The notes below the pieces were generated by a model, which was not told the DNA's origin, searched no databases, and saw only the letters and a program-made list of their open reading frames with translations. Shown here in pieces: positions 42,304-50,006 of a stretch of 64,000 nucleotides of DNA (positions are counted from its first letter, which is position 1; each line of letters opens with the position of its first letter). The stretch spans positions 62,001 to 126,000 of the forward strand of contig NZ_FOIV01000003.1 of assembly GCF_900109055.1 (NCBI RefSeq), given 5' to 3'. The translations under genes were made by a program, and so were the position numbers. Source of the stretch: Prevotella sp. khp7 (GTDB lineage: Bacteria; Bacteroidota; Bacteroidia; Bacteroidales; Bacteroidaceae).

Positions 42304-44000
42304 TGAAGAAACAAAGATTGTCTATATTGGCATTGGTGGCTATCCTTGGGATAGCCACTTATGCTTCTGACCGTACCGATGCAGAGATGAAAGCAATAGC
42401 TAGTCAGCAGTTGCTCGGTGCGATGTCGAGAAACGCGAGTCTTGTGAATAAGAACCTGACTCAGGAACTGAAGAATGATTATCTCTCTGTATACAGTGCC
42501 GAGGGCCGTGGATTTGTGGTGGTCAGTCGTGATGATGTGTTTCCTGCTGTGCTTGGAAAATCCTCATCCGTTATCGACATGAACAACCTGCCAGAAGGTT
42601 TCAGCTGGTGGTTGCGGGAAGCTAGCAACTCTATGCAGCGCAGACTGGAAACCGGGAATTGGTATGTCCGAACACGTACCGGTGTGACGGTAGAGCCGTT
42701 TCTGACTACCAAGTGGAATCAAGGTACTCCTTATAACCTTCTGTGCCCAAGTGTAGCAAGTGAGCATTGTCCTACAGGTTGTGGCGCTACTGCTATAGCT
42801 CAGATTATGAAATATTACCAATATCCTGCTCAGGGGCAAGGCACAGGATCGTATTCGAAGAATGGAGTCCCCAAGACCAAGGAAATCAAGGGGGTCTATG
42901 ATTGGAGCAATATGTCTGATACTTATGCTAAGACCCAGACCACATTGACAACGACGACCGAAGCTGTGGCAACGCTCATGTCTGATGTCGGTGCGGCTAT
43001 AGGTATGGACTATACGATTAGCTATGGTGGTAGCCGCCTATCCAATTGTGCAAGAGCACTGGTTGATAACTTCCAATACGACTCTCTTTCGCTTCGCATA
43101 TTGTATCGTACCTTATATACGGATATGGAATGGCAGGGCCTTGTCTATAATGAACTGACCAATAAGCGACCGATACTTTATGCAGGAAATCCGGAAGACG
43201 GTTCTTCTGGTCACGCATTCGTTTTCCATGGTCTTGATGCCGATGGTAAAGTCTATGTAAACTGGGGTTGGAGTGGCTCTTGCGATGGCTACTATGATAT
43301 GAATATCTTACAGCCGGGCTCTGAGGCAGCACAGAAAGGTGACTATAGTAGCTACAACCAGATGCTCATTGGTTTTAATCCCAGCAAGACGCCTGCTGAG
43401 GGCGCGGTAGACTACTCCTCATGGTATACTGACTCAATCTGTATTTTGTCGATTGATCAGGATTATCTGATGCTCACTGCCCGCGGAATCTACAATCGGA
43501 ACTATCGTAGTTTCCGTGGTAAGATCTTTATCGCCATGGAGAATTCTAACGGCAAAGAAGATGATAATGTTAATATTCTCATCTATGACACTGAAGACGA
43601 GGATGGAAGCCCTGTTGAACCCAATTATGGCTTTGTATTTAATACTGAAGATCATGAACAGCTTGGTACAGTGGAATGTATTAATCTAAGGGATAATACA
43701 GTGAAACCTGGTACATATCTTGTTACATTTGTTACACAGGGTATCCATGAAGCAGAGCCTTCTCCTATCCGCCAAATTGGTGGCCTCATCTGCCAATATA
43801 AGTTAGTAAAGGGCGCTAATGGTGAACTCAGTATCACAGAGAGCCCTGCCTCAACCCCGATTACAGCAATAACTTCTCCAACAGCAAAACAGGTTGGCAC
43901 AAGAACCTTCTACGATCTCAATGGTCGTCGTGTTGGTAACAATCTGGATATACTTGGAAAAGGTGTATATATTAAAGACGGAAAGAAGGTTATGAAATAA
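42303..44000 (+). CDS. C10 family (SpeB-like) cysteine protease
   Basis: 565 residues. Signal peptide (KKQRLSILALVAILGIATYA), an inhibitory pro-region with the SpeB-like GRGFVVVSRDDVFPAVLG, then the catalytic domain: nucleophile Cys160 in CPTGCGATAIAQIMKYY, catalytic His304 in SSGHAFVFHG, and the NWGWSGSCDGYY loop. Related enzymes are streptopain and interpain. The C-terminal ~30 residues (YDLNGRRV ... KGVYIKDGKKVMK) resemble type IX secretion tails and match the tail of the convergent M6 protease. It is the last gene of the SusCD operon and ends at a shared terminator. Confidence 0.9.
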   Translation: MKKQRLSILALVAILGIATYASDRTDAEMKAIASQQLLGAMSRNASLVNKNLTQELKNDYLSVYSAEGRGFVVVSRDDVFPAVLGKSSSVIDMNNLPEGFSWWLREASNSMQRRLETGNWYVRTRTGVTVEPFLTTKWNQGTPYNLLCPSVASEHCPTGCGATAIAQIMKYYQYPAQGQGTGSYSKNGVPKTKEIKGVYDWSNMSDTYAKTQTTLTTTTEAVATLMSDVGAAIGMDYTISYGGSRLSNCARALVDNFQYDSLSLRILYRTLYTDMEWQGLVYNELTNKRPILYAGNPEDGSSGHAFVFHGLDADGKVYVNWGWSGSCDGYYDMNILQPGSEAAQKGDYSSYNQMLIGFNPSKTPAEGAVDYSSWYTDSICILSIDQDYLMLTARGIYNRNYRSFRGKIFIAMENSNGKEDDNVNILIYDTEDEDGSPVEPNYGFVFNTEDHEQLGTVECINLRDNTVKPGTYLVTFVTQGIHEAEPSPIRQIGGLICQYKLVKGANGELSITESPASTPITAITSPTAKQVGTRTFYDLNGRRVGNNLDILGKGVYIKDGKKVMK

Positions 44001-44036
44001 AAAATAAAGGCTTGCCAATCGGCAAGCCTTTATTTT
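44001..44036. terminator. bidirectional terminator between the C10 and M6 proteases
   Basis: Perfect 16-bp stem (44001-44016 with 44021-44036) with loop AATC. A/T ends serve both convergent genes. Confidence 0.9.
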
Positions 44037-46159
44037 ATTATTTTCTTTCCCCCTAAGATATAAATGCCCTTAGCAAGAGATTCGATGTCAGTGCCTGCAT
44101 ACCTGCCGTGAATATCGTAGATGCGGGCGTCGGCTTTGTTATTCCAGACAGTTTTGATAGTAGAGGTTTCCGACATAACCTCTGCCTTCACTTCGTCGAG
44201 GAAGAAACGGTTTTTTGAGGGGGTGAACTGGATGGCAATCTCACCTGTACCGCTAATGAGAGACTCGCATTCTGTCCATTGTTCAGGTAATAGTGTATAC
44301 GACATCTGCGATAGCATCACCTCGTTGCTGCCCATAACCGTTATGCCGATTTCAATTTCATCTTCCCCATAGGGAGCGGCACGGAATGTAAGCTTTGTGT
44401 TGCCCGTCACACAGAACTTTGGTGTAGTCACAATACCCTTTGTGACAACATTTCCAAATCTGGCGCATTTATATCCGCCACCTTCTCCTGCCAGCTTCCA
44501 ACCCTTGTTGTCGGCAATATACTCAGCAGAACCAGAGCTAACGCGCCAGTTGCCATCGTTGCCACCTTCGCCATTACACTGGTCGAAAGTCTCATGAAAG
44601 ACAACACCACCGATATGTGCTTCGGTATTTGTATCAACGGCACGGAACTTGAAATCAATAGAGCCATCACTATTCTGGCGAATGTCTGTGATGGCCTTAC
44701 CCAGTAATGTGGAACCGTTAGTTTTTGCATGATACAACGTAAAGGTTGGTGAAGAAGTATTGCTAATGCTATCCTTAAGGTTATAAGGATAGGTATCTGA
44801 CGATTCATCATTATGATTGGTTATCCCATCAGCAGGCACAATAGACAGGTACTGATGGTTGGTTTTAAATATGTTGTTACCTTTCATAAAGGTGCTTCCT
44901 ACGGAGTTTACTGCGTTATGATGCCATACGTCCAGATCAAAATCAATATGTGTCACCAACAGACCACTGCCGCCGATTGCCTCATCCCATCCCGTTTGCT
45001 GACGGTTCTCCAATAGGAAATATTCATTGGGATAGTCATCGTTTACTAACTGATAGATGTTGCCGCCATCACCGATGGGCTTCATACCGCTGACCACTTG
45101 ATCCTCCATCAGTACAATAGGATCATTCCAACCGATATAAGCCTGTTCAAAGGCTGTATAGTTTGGGGGCAGATAGCCATTGCCGTTGTAGGAGCCATTG
45201 CACATCAGATCCCAGGACCCCATGCCGTAGTTGTTGGCATGGAGTAAATCATATGTGTCAGGTAAGCCTAGGCAGTGAGAGAATTCATGGCAGATGGTGC
45301 CAATGCCATCTATATTTCCTTTACCATTCTGTTCAGGACCGCAAGCATAGGTGTTTATGGTAATATTGTCGAAGATAGGTTTGCTGCCGTATGCATATTC
45401 GAGCTCAAACTCATGAGGCCAGATTGTATCATCAGAACCGCCATCGGCCTGTCCTTTGCCTGCATAGATGATAAACACCTGATCTGCATAATGGTCGCCA
45501 TCCCAATCATAGTCGGCAAAATTCACTTGGGCGTCTATGGCCTTACATGCCTCTACCACCATCTCGCCTGGATGTTTGTCTAATCCTTTCTCGCCATTGT
45601 CCTGGCCATAGTAGGCATAACCATTCTTCAAAGTGACAGGCCCCACTACATCAAAGTCAAGCTCAAACAAACCGCCGCTTTGGGCTAAGAAGTAATCATG
45701 TACACTGCCTTTGAAGTTGCCTTCAATGTAATTCTTACCATTGGCAATATGGTTGAACGTTGTTAAAGGGTCTGTTACCTTGAATGAGAGGTCACAAAAC
45801 TGTACAAGTATAATCAATCCCTTCTTCTTTCCAGTATATGGGGCGTGATTATCGCCAAGACCACGGGTATGTGCGGTTCGGCGTGAGCGCAACTGCTCAC
45901 GCTCCATTCTGATGGATTGCGCCTGTTGTGAAAGGGTATATTTGTCGATTAAATGGAATGCTTTTCCTTCTGAGATGTAGCAGTCACCGCTTTCTGTCTG
46001 CCAGAAGTGTGTGAACTCATCGCCTTTAAGTTCTGCCTTGATTTGACGACCGTCGGCTAGGAACAGCATGCGCCATTGCCCTGGCTTGGCAGGGACAGCC
46101 CAACTTGCAACTGTAAGCAGAAAGGCTGACAGAGTAATTAGGAATCGTTGTTTTTTCAT
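44030..46159 (-). CDS. M6 family (InhA-like) secreted metalloprotease
   Basis: 709 residues. Signal peptide MKKQRFLITLSAFLLTVASWA, a pro-region, and a catalytic domain with zinc motif HEFSHCLGLPD at residues 291-301 and the following MGSWDLM Met-turn-like segment that typify M6 proteases. A carbohydrate- or protein-binding beta domain follows, and the last ~32 residues (IYDIHGRYAG ... KGIYILGGKKIIK) align without gaps with the C10 protease tail, suggesting shared export and anchoring. Probably degrades external protein. Its end lies inside the shared terminator. Confidence 0.9.
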   Translation of the reverse strand: MKKQRFLITLSAFLLTVASWAVPAKPGQWRMLFLADGRQIKAELKGDEFTHFWQTESGDCYISEGKAFHLIDKYTLSQQAQSIRMEREQLRSRRTAHTRGLGDNHAPYTGKKKGLIILVQFCDLSFKVTDPLTTFNHIANGKNYIEGNFKGSVHDYFLAQSGGLFELDFDVVGPVTLKNGYAYYGQDNGEKGLDKHPGEMVVEACKAIDAQVNFADYDWDGDHYADQVFIIYAGKGQADGGSDDTIWPHEFELEYAYGSKPIFDNITINTYACGPEQNGKGNIDGIGTICHEFSHCLGLPDTYDLLHANNYGMGSWDLMCNGSYNGNGYLPPNYTAFEQAYIGWNDPIVLMEDQVVSGMKPIGDGGNIYQLVNDDYPNEYFLLENRQQTGWDEAIGGSGLLVTHIDFDLDVWHHNAVNSVGSTFMKGNNIFKTNHQYLSIVPADGITNHNDESSDTYPYNLKDSISNTSSPTFTLYHAKTNGSTLLGKAITDIRQNSDGSIDFKFRAVDTNTEAHIGGVVFHETFDQCNGEGGNDGNWRVSSGSAEYIADNKGWKLAGEGGGYKCARFGNVVTKGIVTTPKFCVTGNTKLTFRAAPYGEDEIEIGITVMGSNEVMLSQMSYTLLPEQWTECESLISGTGEIAIQFTPSKNRFFLDEVKAEVMSETSTIKTVWNNKADARIYDIHGRYAGTDIESLAKGIYILGGKKIIK

Positions 46160-46175
46160 GAATTATATTGAGCAG

Positions 46176-46628
46176 TTATCGCTTCTGTTTGAAGAAAGAT
46201 TTCATGAGTTGACGGCATTCTTCTTCCAGTATTCCGCTGGTAACGCTGGCTTTGGGGTGGAAAGCATGTGGGGCCAGGTCGTGGTAGCCGCGCTTTTCGT
46301 CTGTGCAGCCATAGACGATACGGGGAATTTGTGCCCATCCGATGGCACCAGCACACATGGTGCAGGGTTCTACGGTGACGTAGAGGGTACAGTCAGTGAG
46401 GTATTTGCCTCCAAGGGTGTTTGCCGCGGCAGTGATTGCCTGCATCTCAGCATGAGCGGTAACGTCGCAGAGGGTCTCGGTGAGGTTGTGGGCACGTGAG
46501 ATAACTCGGTCCTTGCACACGACAATAGCGCCGATAGGAATTTCACCGGCTTTGTAGGCTGCTTGCGCCTCGTCGAGGGCCATCTGCATGTAACGCTCGT
46601 CTTTTTTTTGTTGTTCTTCTGTTATCAT
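46176..46628 (-). CDS. tadA: tRNA adenosine deaminase-like nucleoside deaminase
   Basis: 150 residues. Zinc deaminase motifs TAHAEMQAI (HAE) and PCTMCAGAI (PCxxC), as in TadA, which converts A34 to inosine in tRNA-Arg. Length is normal, although the whole family of cytidine/guanine deaminases shares the motifs. The ATG at 46628 lies only 4 bases after the -7 box of a divergent promoter shared with birA. Confidence 0.9.
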   Translation of the reverse strand: MITEEQQKKDERYMQMALDEAQAAYKAGEIPIGAIVVCKDRVISRAHNLTETLCDVTAHAEMQAITAAANTLGGKYLTDCTLYVTVEPCTMCAGAIGWAQIPRIVYGCTDEKRGYHDLAPHAFHPKASVTSGILEEECRQLMKSFFKQKR

Positions 46629-46630
46629 GT

Positions 46631-46663
46631 TGCAAAGTTACGAAAAATATTCGTAACTTTGCA
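46631..46663. promoter_or_regulatory. palindromic divergent promoter tadA/birA
   Basis: A 13-bp perfect inverted repeat (TGCAAAGTTACGA / TCGTAACTTTGCA) with a 7-base spacer. Each arm contains TAACTTTG (46654-46661 for birA, 46633-46640 reversed for tadA), and each promoter's TTG at about 21 bp falls in the other's -7 side. Only one polymerase can bind at once. Confidence 0.75.
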
Positions 46664-46671
46664 AACGGATT

Positions 46672-47376
46672 ATGGATTTTAAGATTATTCATATCGAAGA
46701 GACCGACTCTACCAACCACTGGCTGAAGGAGCATGGTGAGGGTAACATGGTTGTCGTGGCCGATTATCAGACGGCGGGTAGGGGATGTGGCTCTAACTCG
46801 TGGGAGAGTGAGCGAGGCAGAAACCTGACGTTCTCGATGCTCATCCATCCTGAGAACATTCTGGCTAAGGAACAGTTTAGGATTACTGAGGTGGTATCAG
46901 TAGCTATGTGCAGAATGCTACAGTCCTATATATATAATAAGGTGGAAATCAAGTGGCCGAACGATATATATGTCGGCGACAAGAAAATCTGCGGCATACT
47001 GATAGAGAACCGCCTACAGGGCACTGAAATCAAGGACAGCATCATCGGAATCGGACTGAATGTGAATCAGAAAGAGTTCAAGAGCGATGCACCTAATCCG
47101 GTATCACTCTATCAGCTGACAGGGCAGGAAACGGACCTCGAAGAGATGCTGATGGCATTCTTGGATTGTTTCGATAGTGAGCTTAAAAGTAAAACAACTT
47201 GTTTTACCTACAGAGAGATGCTCTTTAGGAGGGGAAAAGATAGTCTTTATAGAAGTAAAACAACTTGTTTTACTGCGAGACTGACGGATGTCTTACCAGA
47301 CGGGAGACTGCTCCTTGTGGATCAGGAAGGCCGAGAATGTACTTACGCCTTTAAGGAAATACAATTCATTATATAA
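46672..47376 (+). CDS. birA: biotin-[acetyl-CoA-carboxylase] ligase with embedded repeat
   Basis: 234 residues, catalytic-only BirA without a DNA-binding domain. It joins biotin to the biotin-carrier protein. Typical motifs are ETDSTNHWLKE, TAGRGCGSNSWESERGRNLTFSML, VEIKWPNDIYVGDKKICGILIE and GIGLNVNQ. Near the C-terminus the heptapeptide SKTTCFT occurs twice (about residues 173 and 195), encoded by two copies of GTAAAACAACTTGTTTTAC whose centres are 66 bp apart. The residues between them (MLFRRGKDSLYR) resemble the normal family sequence. It shares a divergent promoter with tadA; pyrH follows by 13 bp. Confidence 0.93.
   Translation: MDFKIIHIEETDSTNHWLKEHGEGNMVVVADYQTAGRGCGSNSWESERGRNLTFSMLIHPENILAKEQFRITEVVSVAMCRMLQSYIYNKVEIKWPNDIYVGDKKICGILIENRLQGTEIKDSIIGIGLNVNQKEFKSDAPNPVSLYQLTGQETDLEEMLMAFLDCFDSELKSKTTCFTYREMLFRRGKDSLYRSKTTCFTARLTDVLPDGRLLLVDQEGRECTYAFKEIQFII
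47189..47273. repeat. palindrome pair inside birA (trace of the 22-bp-phased family)
   Basis: GTAAAACAACTTGTTTTAC occurs at 47189-47207 and 47255-47273, centres 47198 and 47264, exactly 66 (3 x 22) bp apart. AAAGATAGTCTTT, a near-palindrome, is centred at 47242, on the same 22-bp grid. The sequence GAAAAGATAG between them also appears between the equivalent palindromes in copy A. Confidence 0.9.
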
Positions 47377-47389
47377 TATAATAAGGTAT

Positions 47390-48100
47390 ATGGCAAGATT
47401 TAAGAGAATCCTACTGAAACTCTCGGGCGAGAGTCTGATGGGAAAGCAGGGCTACGGCATCGACCCTGAACGTCTGAGCGACTATGCTAAACAGATAAAA
47501 GAGGTTAGCGAGATGGGTGTTCAGATTGGTATTGTGATTGGCGGTGGTAACATTTTTCGTGGTCTTTCAGGTTCGCAGAAGGGCTTTGACCGTGTGAAGG
47601 GCGATCAGATGGGTATGTGCGCCACAGTCATCAACTCACTGGCTTTGAGCAGTGCCTTAGGCGCTATCGGAGTGAAGAACCGCGTGATGACGGCCATCCG
47701 CATGGAACCTATCGGTGAATTCTACACAAAGTGGAAGGCCATTGAGGCAATGGAGCAGGGGGATGTGTGTATCTTCTCTGCAGGTACTGGCTCGCCATAC
47801 TTCACTACCGACACGGGCTCAAGTCTGCGTGGTATTGAGATTGAGGCCGACGTGATGCTGAAGGGCACCCGTGTAGATGGTGTATACACAGCCGACCCGG
47901 AAAAAGATCCTACGGCTACGAAGTTTGAGGATATTACGTATCAGGAGGTGTTGGAACGTGGATTAAAGGTGATGGACCTGACGGCCATCTGTATGTGTAA
48001 CGACAACCATCTACCTATCTATGTCTTCAACATGGATATTGTGGGTAATCTGAAAAAGGTGATGGATGGCGAGCAGATCGGTACGCTTGTGCACAGCTAA
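47390..48100 (+). CDS. pyrH: UMP kinase
   Basis: 236 residues, hexameric kinase making UDP from UMP. Characteristic LLKLSGESLMG, VIGGGNIFRG, TGSPYFTTDTGSSLR and the metal-binding VDGVYTADPEKDPTA. The ATG at 47390 begins the conserved MARFKRILLKLSGES; an upstream in-frame extension runs into birA. Its last 4 bases overlap the end of the DUF4834 gene on the other strand. Confidence 0.97.
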   Translation: MARFKRILLKLSGESLMGKQGYGIDPERLSDYAKQIKEVSEMGVQIGIVIGGGNIFRGLSGSQKGFDRVKGDQMGMCATVINSLALSSALGAIGVKNRVMTAIRMEPIGEFYTKWKAIEAMEQGDVCIFSAGTGSPYFTTDTGSSLRGIEIEADVMLKGTRVDGVYTADPEKDPTATKFEDITYQEVLERGLKVMDLTAICMCNDNHLPIYVFNMDIVGNLKKVMDGEQIGTLVHS

Positions 48101-48477
48101 ACCTCTTCGAACTCAACGTATTCGCCGTCGCCTTGGTTGAAGATTTTCTTCTCCTCGTTGCGATCGTCGATAATAGTGACACCATCGCTCGTAGTTGTTC
48201 TGCGAGTGGTGGTGTTACTGTTTGCTTTCTGCTCTCTTTGGGCGTATTGTCTTTGGGCGCGCGCACTCTGCTTCTTATTGCTGCTTTTGAAGTAGTCGTC
48301 GCCAAAGGGGTTCTTCTCTTTTTGTTCCTTACGTTTCAGGTTGCGATAATAGCGATCCTCTACTTCCTCTCTGAGCTTCTTGATGTTGTGATACATGAAG
48401 TTGATAACTATCATGACAATGATGGTTATGCCAATGAGGCCAAAGATGACAATAGCAAAAAAAATCTTCATGCCCAA
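48097..48477 (-). CDS. DUF4834 membrane protein
   Basis: 126 residues. One N-terminal membrane helix (MKIFFAIVIFGLIGITIIVMIVI), a basic segment (KKLREEVEDRYYRNLKRKEQKEKNPFGDDYF split across the join), low-complexity middle and acidic end (GEYVEFEEV). Layout matches DUF4834 of Bacteroidetes, function unknown. It starts 9 bp after the pssA stop and likely belongs to the psd-pssA operon. Confidence 0.82.
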   Translation of the reverse strand: MGMKIFFAIVIFGLIGITIIVMIVINFMYHNIKKLREEVEDRYYRNLKRKEQKEKNPFGDDYFKSSNKKQSARAQRQYAQREQKANSNTTTRRTTTSDGVTIIDDRNEEKKIFNQGDGEYVEFEEV

Positions 48478-48486
48478 AAACGGTTT

Positions 48487-49173
48487 TTAGTCGTTCTTCT
48501 TGCTTGCAACCACCGACAACGCCACATACCAGGCGATGATAGCGGCAAAGCCGCTGACTCCGAGAAGGAGCAACAGGGGGATGCAAGAGAGAACGAAGAT
48601 ATATTTTATCTCATTACCCTTCCACCCCCAGTGCTTGAACTTGAGGGCGAACATGGGAATCTCTGCAATCAGAAGATAGCAGCTGATAAAGGTGCCTGCC
48701 AGAATAATCCACTCGATGCCACTGAAGGCAATATCATGTTCTTGCAAACCGACGATGAGCGAACCCCAAAAGAGTGCGTTGGCTGGTGTAGGCAGACCTA
48801 TGAAGCCTAAAGCCTGACGCTCGTCTAGGTTGAACTTGGCTAGTCGGAGGGCAGAGAATGCTGCCATTACGAATGCCAGGAATGGTACGTATACCAGATG
48901 GATATGGAATGTGCACAGGTAGCTGAAGATGATAGCTGATGGGGCAAAGCCGAAGGTGATGTCATCGGCTAGGGAGTCTAGTTCTTTACCAATAGGAGAA
49001 CTAACGTTCAGCAGACGGGCACTCATGCCATCGAAGAAGTCGAACACGGCACCGATAATGATAAAGAGCAGAGCCATGCCAAAGTCACCCTGAAAAGCAA
49101 AATAGGTGGCGATGCAGCCTGAGACAAGGTTGCAGCAGGTGATGGTGTTAGGGATATGCTTCTTGATATTCAT
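48487..49173 (-). CDS. pssA: CDP-diacylglycerol-serine O-phosphatidyltransferase
   Basis: 228 residues, membrane CDP-alcohol phosphotransferase making phosphatidylserine from CDP-diacylglycerol and serine. The signature DFFDGMSARLLNVSSPIGKELDSLADD matches D(x)2DG(x)2AR(x)8G(x)3D(x)3D with its catalytic Asp residues. It begins directly after the psd stop codon (adjacent bases), so the two successive steps to phosphatidylethanolamine are in one operon. Confidence 0.95.
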   Translation of the reverse strand: MNIKKHIPNTITCCNLVSGCIATYFAFQGDFGMALLFIIIGAVFDFFDGMSARLLNVSSPIGKELDSLADDITFGFAPSAIIFSYLCTFHIHLVYVPFLAFVMAAFSALRLAKFNLDERQALGFIGLPTPANALFWGSLIVGLQEHDIAFSGIEWIILAGTFISCYLLIAEIPMFALKFKHWGWKGNEIKYIFVLSCIPLLLLLGVSGFAAIIAWYVALSVVASKKND

Positions 49174-49863
49174 TTACTTCAGTTTTGCAATCACGGTCTG
49201 GTCGCCTGTGGTTGGCTGATCCATACGACAACGTATCTCGGTTCCAATGGGCAGATACACATCCACACGAGATCCCAACTTAATGAATCCCAGGTGCTCA
49301 TCGATGTAGCACTCCTCTTCAGGCTTGGCATAGGTTACGATACGGCGGGCCATGGCACCTGCAATCTGACGAACCAGTACGTCCTGTCCTTCGGGGGTGG
49401 TAATCATGATGTCGGCATGCTCATTCTCCTCACTGGCTTTGGGAAGCCATGCCTTATGATAATTACCGTTCTGATGGTGAACGAATTTTACCTTACCGTC
49501 AACGGGAAACCAGTTGGCATGTACATTCAGCGGACTCATGAAGATAGAGATCATCAGTCGCTTATCGTGGAAATATTCAGTTTCTTCAACCTCTTCAATC
49601 ACAACGATCTTGCCATCGGCAGGAGCAACGACCAGTTTGTCGGTATCGCCATTGAAATAGCGGATAGGACAGCGGTAGAAGTTGAGAGCCATGAGCCAGG
49701 CGGCACCGAAGATGATCATAAAGGTCCAGAAGAGTATATTTATGTGGAGGCCATACCAAATGAGAGCGCCAATGCCTATAATGGCTAAGGCGCTGATGGT
49801 CAATTCGTTGGTTCCTTCACGGTGGATTCTTATCTTTTTAAGTTTCTTAATTCTTTCTCCCAT
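49174..49863 (-). CDS. psd: phosphatidylserine decarboxylase
   Basis: 229 residues, short form of the enzyme that decarboxylates phosphatidylserine to phosphatidylethanolamine. Two N-terminal membrane segments ([19 protein letters not shown]) and the C-terminal self-cleavage site in [13 protein letters not shown], where the GS serine becomes the pyruvoyl group. First gene of psd-pssA-DUF4834; promoter at 49895-49902. Confidence 0.95.
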   Translation of the reverse strand: MGERIKKLKKIRIHREGTNELTISALAIIGIGALIWYGLHINILFWTFMIIFGAAWLMALNFYRCPIRYFNGDTDKLVVAPADGKIVVIEEVEETEYFHDKRLMISIFMSPLNVHANWFPVDGKVKFVHHQNGNYHKAWLPKASEENEHADIMITTPEGQDVLVRQIAGAMARRIVTYAKPEEECYIDEHLGFIKLGSRVDVYLPIGTEIRCRMDQPTTGDQTVIAKLK

Positions 49864-49894
49864 TAGTAATATTCAATTGTTCTTTAATTGGCTG

Positions 49895-49902
49895 CAAAGG
49901 TA
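49895..49902 (-). promoter_or_regulatory. -7 element of psd-pssA
   Basis: TACCTTTG on the minus strand, 31 bases before psd. Confidence 0.65.
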
Positions 49903-49966
49903 CACAAATTTCACTAAAGATACAAACTTTTCTTGTTTTTCTTTTGGTAATCTCAGGATTTCAACG

Positions 49967-49974
49967 TATCTTTG
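49967..49974 (+). promoter_or_regulatory. -7 element of dnaE
   Basis: TATCTTTG, 32 bases before dnaE. Confidence 0.65.
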
Positions 49975-50006
49975 AGGCTCAAAACAGAAAGATTTTTAGA
50001 TAAAGA

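Noticed and set aside
47189..47273. Simple clean insertion of the palindrome element into birA
   Set aside because: The residues between the palindromes resemble normal BirA sequence, so a plain insertion is not proven. It is left open as insertion or in-place evolution.
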